Source: an uncultured Prevotellaceae bacterium
Lineage (GTDB): Bacteria; Bacteroidota; Bacteroidia; Bacteroidales; Bacteroidaceae
Length of the DNA: 39,091 nucleotides
Direction of reading: 5' to 3'
Assembly (NCBI GenBank): GCA_947167455.1
Contig: CAMVIB010000025.1
Coordinates: forward strand, 1-39,091
Shown here: positions 1 to 7,412 of the stretch, in pieces
Layout: the number at the start of each line of letters is the position of its first letter
Numbering within the stretch: the first letter of the stretch is position 1
The notes under the pieces: generated by a model
The model's database searches: none
Seen by the model: only the letters and a program-made list of their open reading frames with translations
Told to the model about the DNA's origin: nothing
Made by a program: the position numbers and the translations under genes

Positions 1-78
1 CTATCCGGGGGTACTGCGCACCCCCGGTTATTGAGAGGAGACGCTTCCAGCGTCCTGGTGGTACGATTGCGGATAATC
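1..78 (-). repeat. MITE-like palindromic element, partial copy cut by the window edge
   Basis: This is the last 78 bp of the element that is complete at 15595-15851, in the same orientation. It holds the GC-rich palindrome with GGGGGTACTGCGCACCCCC at about 8-26, the small palindrome GACGCTTCCAGCGTC at 40-54, and the terminal sequence GATTGCGGATAATC ending at 78. By analogy with the two complete copies, the 11 bases at 79-89 should be one half of a target duplication whose partner lies outside the window. No coding potential is evident. Confidence 0.85.
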
Positions 79-188
79 ATAACCCCGAAGGGGTGACTCA
101 TCACACAGATTAGGCACACGAGCACACTCATGCGCCCGAAGCCCTTCCGCCCGGCCTTCGACAGGGCGGCACGCTGGCTGGGCTGAGC

Positions 189-2345
189 CTACTGCCTGCG
201 CAGACGTATGACGCGGCTGGCAAACTGGCCGCTCAACGGGGCGTCGATGCCCGTCTCCATGAGGAAGCTGCCAGCGAAGCTCTTACCCTCGAAGAAGTGC
301 TGGCGCTCGGTCGAACCGAACTCTTCCAGGCGGTAGCTGGCATCGGGGTCGAGACCTGCCATGTGCCAGCGCGGGGCGTCCAGGCCGACGTAGTTCTGGA
401 ACTTGTAGCAGAAGAACACGGCCTCGCTCTTGTCCTCGCTGACGAACATCTCGCTGCAGAAACCGTTGCCGTCGTAGGGCGAGACGAGGCGGTACTGGTC
501 GCCAAGCTGCACGACGGGGCGTATCTCCTTGTAGAAGGCCATGGCACGCTTGGCATAACTGCGCTCATCGTCGCTGAGGTCGCTGGGCTTCATCTCCATA
601 CCCAGACGGCCCGTCATGGCCACGTCGAAGCGGAACTTGAGCGGGATGACGCGACCCGTCTGGTGGTTGGGCGAGGCGCTGACGTGCTGCGCCATGGCCA
701 TGGGCGGGAAGAAGTGGCTCGTGCCCCACTGGATGAACAGGCGCTGCTGCGCATCGGTGTTGTCGCTCACCCAGAACTCGTCGAAGTAGGGCATGAAACC
801 CCAGTTGACGCGGCCGCCGCCGCTGGCACACAGCTGGATGACCAGCGAGGGATGGGCGGCGCGGATGCGCTCCAGGGCCTTGCGCAGACCCAGGTGGTAA
901 TCGACGAAGAGATGGCTCTGGCGGTCGGCCGTCAGATAGGAGCTTCCGAAGTTCTGCATGGACATGTTGCAGTCCCACTTGATGTAGTGGAGCGTGGGGT
1001 TCTCGCGCACGAGGCCGTCAACGATGCCCACGACGAAGTCCTGAACCTTGGGGTTGGACATGTCGAGCACGAGCTGCGTGCCGCCACGACCCTTGGAGAG
1101 TTCGCGCGTGGGGTGGGCCACCACCCAGTCGGGGTGCTGCTCATAGAGCTCGCTCGTGGTGTTCACCATCTCGGGCTCAATCCAGATGCCGAACTTAAGC
1201 CCGCGCGCCTCGGCAGCCCGCACCAGCGCCGGGATGCCGTCGGGCAGCTTCTCAGTGTCCGTCACCCAGTCACCAAGGGCCTTGTCGTCGTAGGTGCGCC
1301 GGTATTTGCGGCCAAACCACCCGTCATCGACCACAAACAGCTCGCCGCCAAGCTCCTTCAGCCCGTCCATGAGCTGCTCGCACACAGGCTGGTTGACGTT
1401 CATATACACGCCCTCCCACGAGTTGAGCAGAATCTCGCGCAAGGCGCGCCCGTTGTGGAGCTTGCCGGCACGGCCCCAGCGGTGGAAGGCGCGGCTCACG
1501 CCGCCCTTGCCCTCGGTGCTGTAGGTCATGGCCAGCTCGGGGGTGGTGAAGGTCTCGCCGGGGCGCAGCGTGTAGGCCGTGTGCAGGTCGTCGATGCCGG
1601 CGACGAGCGTGTGGCAGTGCTTGCCGCGAGTGTCAATGCGCAGCTTGTAGTTGCCCGTCCAGCACAGGGCGGCACCAATGACACGCCCGCTGTTCTCGGC
1701 GGGACGCCCGTCGAGCGAGAGCATCACCTCGGCGCGCTCGCCCATGGCCGTGCGCACGCCGTCGTGGCTGACGATGGTCTTCAGGCCCGGCGTGAGCGGC
1801 TCCTCGGTCATCTGTGCCTCCTGGCCCCAGTTGCCGTGGAAGTGGGTGAGCCACGCTCCCTCCTGCCGCACGGCGACGACGCCGCTGGCATACTGCTCCA
1901 GGCGCACGGCCTTCTTCTCGCCGTTGCGCAGCACCGACCATGTCTCTATGACATCGCTCGCCGCCCCGGCCTTGTAGCAGAGGTCAACGAAGAAGTCGTA
2001 CTTCTTGTCCTTCATCGAGATGATGGTAACATCACCCTCGGTGCGCATGCCCGTCACGGCAAGCTCGGTGGACATGTTGCCGTCGGCGTGCGTCACGCTC
2101 AGCGCCGTCTCGTCGAAGCTGTCGCGACCGAAGGCCGGATAGGCATCGTAGTTGATGCTCATGGCGTCATAAACCTCACGTGCCTGGCCGGGGCGCAGGC
2201 GCGTGCCATAGTAGTGGATGCGCGGAGTCTCACCCTCGTTGACCGAGAGCATCAGTGTCGTGCGCGGAGTGTTGATAAACACGTCCTTGGCGGGCGCGGC
2301 CGTGCTTGCCGCGAGTGCCAACAGTGGTAGCATAATGTGTCTCAT
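189..2345 (-). CDS. secreted alpha-galactosidase, glycoside hydrolase family 36
   Basis: A 718-residue protein with a cleavable signal peptide (hydrophobic residues about 5-16, likely cut after APA at 17-19), so it should act in the periplasm or on the cell surface. The family hydrolyses terminal alpha-1,6 galactose from raffinose-type oligosaccharides and galactomannans. An N-terminal beta-sandwich is followed by a TIM barrel. The barrel shows FVVDDGWFG (about 337-345), FGIWIEPEM (385-393), the nucleophile motif KWDCN with Asp458, and the acid/base motif SDNTDA around Asp528. Full length for GH36, with all catalytic motifs present. The ATG at 2345 is chosen because the signal peptide begins there. 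The gene is transcribed alone from a box at 2418-2425. Specificity could extend to related alpha-galactosides or alpha-N-acetylgalactosaminides; the sequence does not settle this. Confidence 0.93.
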   Translation of the reverse strand: MRHIMLPLLALAASTAAPAKDVFINTPRTTLMLSVNEGETPRIHYYGTRLRPGQAREVYDAMSINYDAYPAFGRDSFDETALSVTHADGNMSTELAVTGMRTEGDVTIISMKDKKYDFFVDLCYKAGAASDVIETWSVLRNGEKKAVRLEQYASGVVAVRQEGAWLTHFHGNWGQEAQMTEEPLTPGLKTIVSHDGVRTAMGERAEVMLSLDGRPAENSGRVIGAALCWTGNYKLRIDTRGKHCHTLVAGIDDLHTAYTLRPGETFTTPELAMTYSTEGKGGVSRAFHRWGRAGKLHNGRALREILLNSWEGVYMNVNQPVCEQLMDGLKELGGELFVVDDGWFGRKYRRTYDDKALGDWVTDTEKLPDGIPALVRAAEARGLKFGIWIEPEMVNTTSELYEQHPDWVVAHPTRELSKGRGGTQLVLDMSNPKVQDFVVGIVDGLVRENPTLHYIKWDCNMSMQNFGSSYLTADRQSHLFVDYHLGLRKALERIRAAHPSLVIQLCASGGGRVNWGFMPYFDEFWVSDNTDAQQRLFIQWGTSHFFPPMAMAQHVSASPNHQTGRVIPLKFRFDVAMTGRLGMEMKPSDLSDDERSYAKRAMAFYKEIRPVVQLGDQYRLVSPYDGNGFCSEMFVSEDKSEAVFFCYKFQNYVGLDAPRWHMAGLDPDASYRLEEFGSTERQHFFEGKSFAGSFLMETGIDAPLSGQFASRVIRLRRQ

Positions 2346-2417
2346 ATAATTAGAAGTTAGTTAGTAGTGGCAGTGAAAGGCTGCAGCCGGCGTGCGCCAC
2401 ACAGGCGCATCGCGGCG

Positions 2418-2425
2418 CAAAGATA
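2418..2425 (-). promoter_or_regulatory. Bacteroidetes -7 box (TATCTTTG) ahead of the alpha-galactosidase
   Basis: On the minus strand TATCTTTG matches the Bacteroidetes -7 consensus TAnnTTTG exactly. It lies about 70 nt upstream of the alpha-galactosidase start. No clear TTTG -33 element is seen at the usual distance, so the assignment rests on the -7 box and its position. Confidence 0.5.
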
Positions 2426-2674
2426 CGAAAAATGTGGCACCGCCGTACATTTATCACCGAATTTCTTCACTTGCACGCACATTATTTGACCGCACCAGCG
2501 GTGCCGGCAGCTGCAAAATACGCATTTTCCTTCCATAATATTTGAACATTCGGAATGAATACATTACCAATGCAGCATGAACGACAGAATTAGAGCTGCA
2601 ACATATACTAAGGAGTTTGAAGAATACTACAGAACCTGCCTCAGAAGATAAGAGACAAATATGATTATGTATAT
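2426..2674. other. AT-rich intergenic stretch without recognisable genes
   Basis: This lies between the promoter of the alpha-galactosidase and the short palindromic element at 2675. The open frames here are short, start in AT-rich sequence and run into the repeat, and none resembles a known protein. No RNA gene or clear promoter was recognised. Confidence 0.5.
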
Positions 2675-2763
2675 GATTATCCGCAATCGTATCACCAAGA
2701 CGGTTTCTTCGAAGTGTCGAAGCGACCAGAGGCGCACCGTCTTGGTGGTACAATTGCGGATAA
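2675..2763. repeat. short derivative of the MITE-like element
   Basis: It starts with GATTATCCGCAATC and ends with the near-inverse ATTGCGGATAA, and it keeps the subterminal CACCAAGACGGT / ACCGTCTTGGTG inverted pair. Only about 90 bp remain, against about 255 bp in the full copies, and the interior palindromes are missing. Unlike the two complete copies it has no flanking direct repeat: its right end runs into AACCC and then the frd terminator. It is probably an internally deleted and end-eroded copy. Confidence 0.75.
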
Positions 2764-2766
2764 CCC

Positions 2767-2806
2767 AAAAAAAAGTTGCAAGGCCGTAAGCTCACGACCT
2801 TGCAAC
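2767..2806 (-). terminator. rho-independent terminator of the frdCAB operon
   Basis: On the minus strand a hairpin with arms GTTGCAAGG..CCTTGCAAC, extendable to 13 bp with one mismatch (2775-2806), is followed directly by eight T residues (plus-strand A run 2767-2774). It sits 25 nt after the frdB stop codon. Confidence 0.88.
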
Positions 2807-2831
2807 CTTGTCAGCGTGATGGGCTGCGACA

Positions 2832-3590
2832 TCAATCTGCCAGCTTCGCCTTGATGAACTCGCGGTTGAGGCGGGCGATGTTGGCGATGGTCTCGTTCTT
2901 CGGGCACACAGCCTCGCAGGCACGGGTGTTGGTGCAGTTGCCGAAGCCGAGCTCATCCATCTTGGCCACCATGGCCTTGGCGCGCTTAGCGGCCTCCACA
3001 CGGCCTTGTGGCAGGAGGGCAAGCTGGCTCACCTTGCTGCTGACGAAGAGCATGGCGGAACCGTTCTTACAAGCTGCCACACAGGCACCGCAACCGATGC
3101 AGCTGGCGCAGTCCATAGCCTCGTCGGCATCCTGCTTGGGGATGAGGATGGCGTTGGCATCCTGAGCCTGACCTGTGCGGATGGTGGTGTAGCCGCCGGC
3201 CTGGATGATCTTGTCGAAGGCAGAGCGATCGACCATGCAGTCCTTGATGACGGGGAAACCGGCCGAGCGCCAAGGCTCGACGGTGATAGTCTCACCGTCG
3301 TGGAAGCGGCGCATGTAGAGCTGGCAGGTGGTGGCGCCGCGCTCGGTCTTGCCGTGGGGCGTGCCGTTGATGTAGAGCGAGCACATGCCGCAGATGCCCT
3401 CGCGGCAGTCGTGGTCGAAGACGAAAGGCTCCTTGCCGGCCTCGATGAGTTCCTCGTTCATGATGTCGAGGGCCTCGAGGAAGGAGGTGTCGTCGGGAAT
3501 ATTCTTCAACTCGTGCGTGTCGAAGTGGCCCTTCTCCTTCGGGCCGTTCTGCTTCCAGAACTTGATGGTAACACTTATATTCTTAGCCAT
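2832..3590 (-). CDS. frdB: fumarate reductase / succinate dehydrogenase iron-sulfur subunit
   Basis: A 252-residue FrdB/SdhB that carries electrons between the cytochrome b subunit and the flavoprotein at the inner face of the membrane. The plant-type [2Fe-2S] cluster is bound by Cys62, Cys67, Cys70 and Cys89 (CREGICGMC plus TTC). The C-terminal half has [10 protein letters not shown] (Cys161/164/167) with Cys229 for [4Fe-4S]. Cys174, Cys219 and Cys225 are consistent with the remaining high-potential cluster. Length and cysteine pattern are normal. In Bacteroidales this complex mainly works as menaquinol:fumarate reductase in anaerobic succinate production. The gene is the last of the operon, but a four-helix-bundle gene and tandem repeats separate it from frdA by about 650 bp, which is unusual. 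sdhB is an equally valid name. Confidence 0.96.
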   Translation of the reverse strand: MAKNISVTIKFWKQNGPKEKGHFDTHELKNIPDDTSFLEALDIMNEELIEAGKEPFVFDHDCREGICGMCSLYINGTPHGKTERGATTCQLYMRRFHDGETITVEPWRSAGFPVIKDCMVDRSAFDKIIQAGGYTTIRTGQAQDANAILIPKQDADEAMDCASCIGCGACVAACKNGSAMLFVSSKVSQLALLPQGRVEAAKRAKAMVAKMDELGFGNCTNTRACEAVCPKNETIANIARLNREFIKAKLAD

Positions 3591-3601
3591 AGTTGTTTTT
3601 T

Positions 3602-3646
3602 AGTTGACAAGTAAACAAGTTGACGAGTTGACGAGTTGTTACTCAA
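3602..3646. repeat. octamer repeats between the four-helix-bundle gene and frdB
   Basis: This block carries TTGACGAG-type 8-bp units with TTGACAAG and GTAAACAAG variants. It starts a few bases after the stop codon of the four-helix-bundle gene (minus strand) and ends shortly before the frdB start. A similar block in the same orientation lies at 4034-4072, so the four-helix-bundle gene stands between two imperfect direct repeats of about 40 bp. Confidence 0.8.
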
Positions 3647-3649
3647 CAA

Positions 3650-4000
3650 TTATTCTAATGTCTTAATGAGTGCTGAGAGCATTCTCAAGATTTCAACAAT
3701 CTGTTTTTGTAATTCTACCAACTTGTCATCCGCAGCAAAGCCAAGATTACGTGAGATAATAATCTGTGTCTCTAGTTCAGAGGCAGAGCCACGAGCATTG
3801 CTTAGGAATTTAATGGTTTCCTTACCATAGAGTCTGCCATAGCCCTCAGCGATATTAGAAGGTATGGAAACAGCAGCACGGCGCATCTGAGAGACTATTC
3901 CGAAAAATTCCTCCTTCGGATAGTCACGCGTAACCATATAAATATTTGTTACATGTTCCATGCTCTTCTTCCAAACGATCAAATCCTGATGGCTTTGCAT
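3650..4000 (-). CDS. four-helix-bundle protein, S23 / 23S rRNA intervening-sequence family
   Basis: A 116-residue protein of the family first seen in 23S rRNA intervening sequences of Leptospira and widespread as free-standing genes in Bacteroidetes. The N-terminus DLIVWKKSMEHV, the core IPSNIAEGYGR (about 52-62) and GSASELETQI (about 76-85) are the family hallmarks. All four helices appear intact. The molecular function is unknown; relatives include the Avd accessory protein of diversity-generating retroelements, but no reverse transcriptase or template repeat is seen here. The gene lies inside the frd operon in the same direction, bracketed by octamer tandem repeats (3602-3646, 4034-4072, 4130-4240), which suggests insertion into an existing frdA-frdB junction. 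It belongs to a different subfamily from the gene at 13543. Confidence 0.9.
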   Translation of the reverse strand: MQSHQDLIVWKKSMEHVTNIYMVTRDYPKEEFFGIVSQMRRAAVSIPSNIAEGYGRLYGKETIKFLSNARGSASELETQIIISRNLGFAADDKLVELQKQIVEILRMLSALIKTLE

Positions 4001-4033
4001 TCTCGTTAACTGTTTACTTGAATTAGTTGTTAT

Positions 4034-4240
4034 TTAGTTGATTAGTAAACGAGTTGACGAGTTGACAAGTTTTTTGTTCTTGTCCATGAATCGTGCTCAT
4101 TCACAAATGCTTTTTATATTTATTTTAACTTGTTAACTTGTTAACTCGTCAACTTGTCAACTCTATCAGAACCAACTCGTTAACTCGTCAACTCTATCAG
4201 AACCAACTTGTCAACTCGTCAACTCGTTAACTCGTCAACT
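4034..4240. repeat. octamer tandem repeats between frdA and the four-helix-bundle gene
   Basis: There are two blocks. 4034-4072 repeats GAGTTGAC-type units in the same orientation as 3602-3646. 4130-4240 carries the complementary orientation (AACTCGTC / AACTTGTC / AACTCGTTA units) and includes two copies of a 31-bp unit containing CTATCAGAACCA, starting at 4159 and 4190. The array starts within the frdA stop codon (TAGTTGACGAG on the minus strand). As RNA, the 4130-4240 block can pair with either of the other two blocks, one of which lies beyond the four-helix-bundle gene. Confidence 0.85.
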
Positions 4241-6227
4241 AATTTTTATAATTACGTGTCTGTACCTTGATTGCCTCGTACTCCAGGGGTTCCTTGATGA
4301 GCTCGGGATCCTTGTCGGCACCCTGATACTCCCAGCAGCCTACGTAGAAGTAGTGCTCGTCGTCGCGCTTGGCCTCGCCTTCCTCCGTCTGGTACTCCTC
4401 GCGGAAGTGACCGCCGCAGCTCTCGTTACGGCTGAGGGCGTCGTGGGCCACGAGCTCGCCCATGGTGAAGAAGTCGCGCAGGTGTATGGCCTTGTCGAGC
4501 TCCACGTTGAGGCCTTCCTTGGAGCCTGGCACGAAGAGGTTGGTGTCGAACTCCTTCTGCAGCTCCTTCATCTTCTGGATGCCGGTCTTCAGGCCCTCGG
4601 CCGTGCGGCCCATGCCCACGTACTCCCACATGATGTGGCCCAGCTCCTTGTGTATGCTATCTACGGAGCGCTTGCCCTTGATGTTGAGGAGGCGGTCGAG
4701 CTCGGCATTGACGGCCTTCTCAGCCTCGGCAAACTCGGGCAGGTCTGTGGAGATGCGCGGCCAGATGGCCTGGTCGGCGAGGTAATTCTGTATGGTGTAG
4801 GGTAGGACGAAGTAGCCGTCGGCCAGTCCCTGCATGAGTGCTGATGCGCCGAGGCGGTTGGCACCGTGGTCGCTGAAGTTGCACTCGCCGATGGCGAAGA
4901 GTCCGGGTATGGACGTCTGCAGCTCGTAATCGACCCACACGCCGCCCATGGTGTAGTGGATGGCGGGGTAGATCATCATGGGCTTGTAGTACTTCACGCC
5001 GTTGATTTCGTTGGCGAGGTCGCCGGGATAGACGTCGGTGATCTCTTCGTACATATCGAAGAGGTTGCCGTAGCGCTGCTTCATGGCGTCGAGGCCCAGG
5101 CGGTTGATGCTCTCGGAGAAGTCGAGGAACACCGCCAGGCCGGTGTTGTTCACGCCGAAGCCCTTGTCGCAACGCTCCTTGGCAGCACGGCTGGCCACGT
5201 CGCGCGGCACGAGGTTACCGAAGGCGGGATAGCGACGCTCCAGATAGTAGTCGCGGTCTTCCTCGGGAATCTCCCAGCCCTGCAGGGTTCCTGCCTGCAG
5301 CTTCTTGGCATCCTCGAGCTTCTTGGGCACCCAGATGCGGCCGTCGTTACGCAGCGACTCGGACATCAGGGTCAGCTTGGACTGCTTGTCGCCGTGCACG
5401 GGGATGCAGGTGGGGTGAATCTGAACGTAGGAGGGGTTGGCCATGTAAGCGCCCTTGCGGTAGCACTGAACGGCAGCCGTGCAGTTGCAGCCCATGGCGT
5501 TGGTGGAGAGGAAGTAGGCGTTGCCATAACCACCGGTAGCGATGACGACAGCGTTGGCCGAGAAGCGCTCCAGCTTGCCTGTGACGAGGTTCTTGGCGAT
5601 GATGCCGCGAGCACGGCCATCGACGATGACGACGTCCTCCATCTCATAGCGTGTGAAGAGCTTCACCTTGCCGGCCTGCACCTGTGCGCTGAGAGAGCTG
5701 TAGGCACCGAGCAGCAGCTGCTGACCGGTCTGGCCCTTGGCATAGAAGGTGCGGCTGACCTGAGCGCCACCGAAGGAGCGGTTGGCCAACATGCCGCCGT
5801 ACTCACGAGCGAAGGGAACGCCCTGTGCCACGCACTGGTCGATGATATTGTTAGACACCTCGGCAAGACGATAGACGTTGGCCTCGCGGGCGCGGTAGTC
5901 GCCACCCTTCACGGTGTCGTAGAACAGACGATAGACCGAGTCACCGTCGTTCTGGTAGTTCTTGGCTGCGTTGATACCGCCCTGGGCAGCGATGGAGTGT
6001 GCGCGGCGGGGCGAGTCCTGAATGCAGAAGTTATAGACGTTGAAGCCCATCTCGCCCAACGAGGCTGCGGCGCTGGCACCAGCCAGACCCGTGCCTACGA
6101 CGATGACGTCGAGCTTAAGTTTGTTCTTCGGGTTGACCAGACGCTGATGAGCCTTGTAGTTTGTCCACTTCTCGGCAACGGGTCCCTCGGGTATCTTGCT
6201 ATCTATTTTCTTAACTTGTTCTGACAT
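4239..6227 (-). CDS. frdA: fumarate reductase / succinate dehydrogenase flavoprotein subunit
   Basis: A 662-residue FrdA/SdhA, the catalytic subunit interconverting fumarate and succinate on the cytoplasmic face of the membrane. The FAD-binding GxGxxG is GTGLAG (45-50). The histidine that carries covalent FAD is His77 in HSIAAQGG. Further family blocks are [27 protein letters not shown], and the second nucleotide-binding segment [21 protein letters not shown]. The C-terminal capping region [14 protein letters not shown] is intact. Length fits the long Bacteroidetes form. The start is 39 nt downstream of frdC, so the two are co-transcribed. The TAG stop codon forms the first bases of the octamer repeat array downstream. 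Confidence 0.97.
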   Translation of the reverse strand: MSEQVKKIDSKIPEGPVAEKWTNYKAHQRLVNPKNKLKLDVIVVGTGLAGASAAASLGEMGFNVYNFCIQDSPRRAHSIAAQGGINAAKNYQNDGDSVYRLFYDTVKGGDYRAREANVYRLAEVSNNIIDQCVAQGVPFAREYGGMLANRSFGGAQVSRTFYAKGQTGQQLLLGAYSSLSAQVQAGKVKLFTRYEMEDVVIVDGRARGIIAKNLVTGKLERFSANAVVIATGGYGNAYFLSTNAMGCNCTAAVQCYRKGAYMANPSYVQIHPTCIPVHGDKQSKLTLMSESLRNDGRIWVPKKLEDAKKLQAGTLQGWEIPEEDRDYYLERRYPAFGNLVPRDVASRAAKERCDKGFGVNNTGLAVFLDFSESINRLGLDAMKQRYGNLFDMYEEITDVYPGDLANEINGVKYYKPMMIYPAIHYTMGGVWVDYELQTSIPGLFAIGECNFSDHGANRLGASALMQGLADGYFVLPYTIQNYLADQAIWPRISTDLPEFAEAEKAVNAELDRLLNIKGKRSVDSIHKELGHIMWEYVGMGRTAEGLKTGIQKMKELQKEFDTNLFVPGSKEGLNVELDKAIHLRDFFTMGELVAHDALSRNESCGGHFREEYQTEEGEAKRDDEHYFYVGCWEYQGADKDPELIKEPLEYEAIKVQTRNYKN

Positions 6228-6266
6228 AGTTGTATGAGGTTTTGAAGTTTTGAGGTCATTAGGTTA

Positions 6267-6932
6267 TCAACAGATTGCGAACTTGATGAGCACGGCGTAG
6301 AACATCAGAATAACCACTGTGGACCAGATGAAGCCGATACACTGCCAGCGGTTGAGCCATATCTTGCCGCTCCATCCCAGTGTCTGGATGGCGCTCCAGA
6401 AGCCGTGGTTGATGTGCAACCAGATGGCACAGAGCCAGATAGCATAGAGGATGACGAAAACGGGCTGCGAGAATGTCTGCTCGATCCATGCATAGCCATC
6501 GCTGGGCGACGGCATCTGGGTGTAGGTGTTGCCCATGAGTTCGGAAAACATCATGTTGTACCAGAAATTGTAGAGGTGCAGCAGCAGACCCAGGCAGATG
6601 ATGAAGCCGAGCAAGAACATGTTCTGACTGTACCATTCCACCTTCTCGGGCTTGTTGGTCACGGCATAGCTGTCGGTGCCACGTGCCTTCTTGTTCTGCA
6701 GAGTCAGTATGATGGCGAAGACGAAGTGCAGCACCATCAACGCTGCCAAGCCAATTGTTGCCACCACGGCATACCAATTGGCGCCGAGGAATTCACAGAT
6801 CATGTTGTAGCCTTCTTCGCTGAACAGGGCTACGACGTTCATGCACGCATGGAACGTCAGGAAGAGAATAAGCGCCAAGCCTGTCACAGACATCACCACT
6901 TTCCTTCCGATTGAAGAGTTAATTAACCACAT
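6267..6932 (-). CDS. frdC: fumarate reductase / succinate dehydrogenase cytochrome b subunit
   Basis: A 221-residue integral membrane protein of the cytochrome b558 (SdhC/FrdC) family. It anchors FrdAB, binds haem b and takes electrons from menaquinol. About five hydrophobic segments are visible, starting with VVMSVTGLALILFLTFHACMN. Histidines within or next to membrane segments, such as the one in LTFHAC and those in VLHFVF and LHINHGFW, are candidate haem ligands. An upstream in-frame extension to 7100 is rejected: it is basic, unlike the family, and overlaps the promoter at 6986-7016. The start at 6932 gives the usual N-terminus SSIGRKVVMSVTG. First gene of frdCAB. Confidence 0.94.
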   Translation of the reverse strand: MWLINSSIGRKVVMSVTGLALILFLTFHACMNVVALFSEEGYNMICEFLGANWYAVVATIGLAALMVLHFVFAIILTLQNKKARGTDSYAVTNKPEKVEWYSQNMFLLGFIICLGLLLHLYNFWYNMMFSELMGNTYTQMPSPSDGYAWIEQTFSQPVFVILYAIWLCAIWLHINHGFWSAIQTLGWSGKIWLNRWQCIGFIWSTVVILMFYAVLIKFAIC

Positions 6933-6985
6933 AAAAAATTGGAGTTGAATAATTAAAATTAGGTATTTTTGCACTAAATACGGCG

Positions 6986-7016
6986 CAAATATACTTCTTT
7001 TCAGTGATAGGGCAAA
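6986..7016 (-). promoter_or_regulatory. frdCAB promoter (TTTG - 19 nt - TATATTTG)
   Basis: On the minus strand TTTG (7016-7013) and TATATTTG (6993-6986) are separated by 19 nt, a full match to the Bacteroidetes housekeeping promoter. Transcription would start near 6982, giving a leader of about 50 nt before frdC. Confidence 0.8.
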
Positions 7017-7099
7017 GGAAAACCTCATTTTTTTGTAAATCTTTCTGACATTTGTCCATCCGCGGCCACTGCCAGCCGTGGTTTCGCGGCTGGCCGACA

Positions 7100-7375
7100 T
7101 CTTAGAATATGATTATCCGCAATCCACCAAGACGCTGGAAGCGTCTCCTCTCAATAACCGGGGGTGCGCAGTACCCCCGGATAGGGACAAAAAGGGGAAC
7201 ATCGACCCTGAAGGGGTCGCCCATTACGCTGTTCGGGCACTCTTTCAGAGTGCTTGCCTCTATAGAGCTTGTTATCCGGGGGTGCTCGCTACGCTCGTAC
7301 CCTCGGTTACCAAAGCGAAGACCGCGTTGCGGTCTCTTTGGTGGTATGATTGCGGATAATCATTTCTTAGAATAT
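7100..7375 (+). mobile_element. complete MITE-like palindromic element with 11-bp target duplication
   Basis: The element proper is 7111-7364 (254 bp). It begins GATTATCCGCAATC and ends GATTGCGGATAATCATT, a perfect 14-bp terminal inverted repeat. It is flanked by the identical 11-mers TCTTAGAATAT at 7100-7110 and 7365-7375. The interior is a chain of small palindromes: 7131-7145 (GACGCT..AGCGTC), 7158-7180 (CCGGGGGT..ACCCCCGG), 7204-7218 (GACCC..GGGTC), 7237-7253 (GCACTCT..AGAGTGC), about 7278-7303, and 7320-7334 (GACCGC..GCGGTC). There is no transposase, and the open frames crossing it are by-products. The reverse-oriented copy at 15595-15851 is nearly identical. It was presumably mobilised in trans; some IS4-group transposases make 10-12 bp duplications, but the source is not in this window. 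Confidence 0.88.
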
Positions 7376-7412
7376 GGGGTCTCAGGAGCTTTGAGGCAGA
7401 GGGTAGTGGCGT

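Noticed and set aside
297..2330. Long open frame on the plus strand opposite the alpha-galactosidase
   Set aside because: It is the antisense shadow of a GC-rich gene; it has His/Ala/Val-rich composition and no family motif, while the minus strand encodes a complete GH36 enzyme. The same applies to the long antisense frames at 4866-6224, 10280-11158, 15897-17063, 28790-29860 and 30476-31540.
2454..2795. 113-codon minus-strand open frame downstream of frdB
   Set aside because: It crosses the terminator and the short palindromic element, starts inside the terminator hairpin, and has no recognisable domain.
3650..4000. Avd protein of a diversity-generating retroelement
   Set aside because: The fold is related, but no reverse transcriptase, template repeat or variable-repeat target gene is found nearby.
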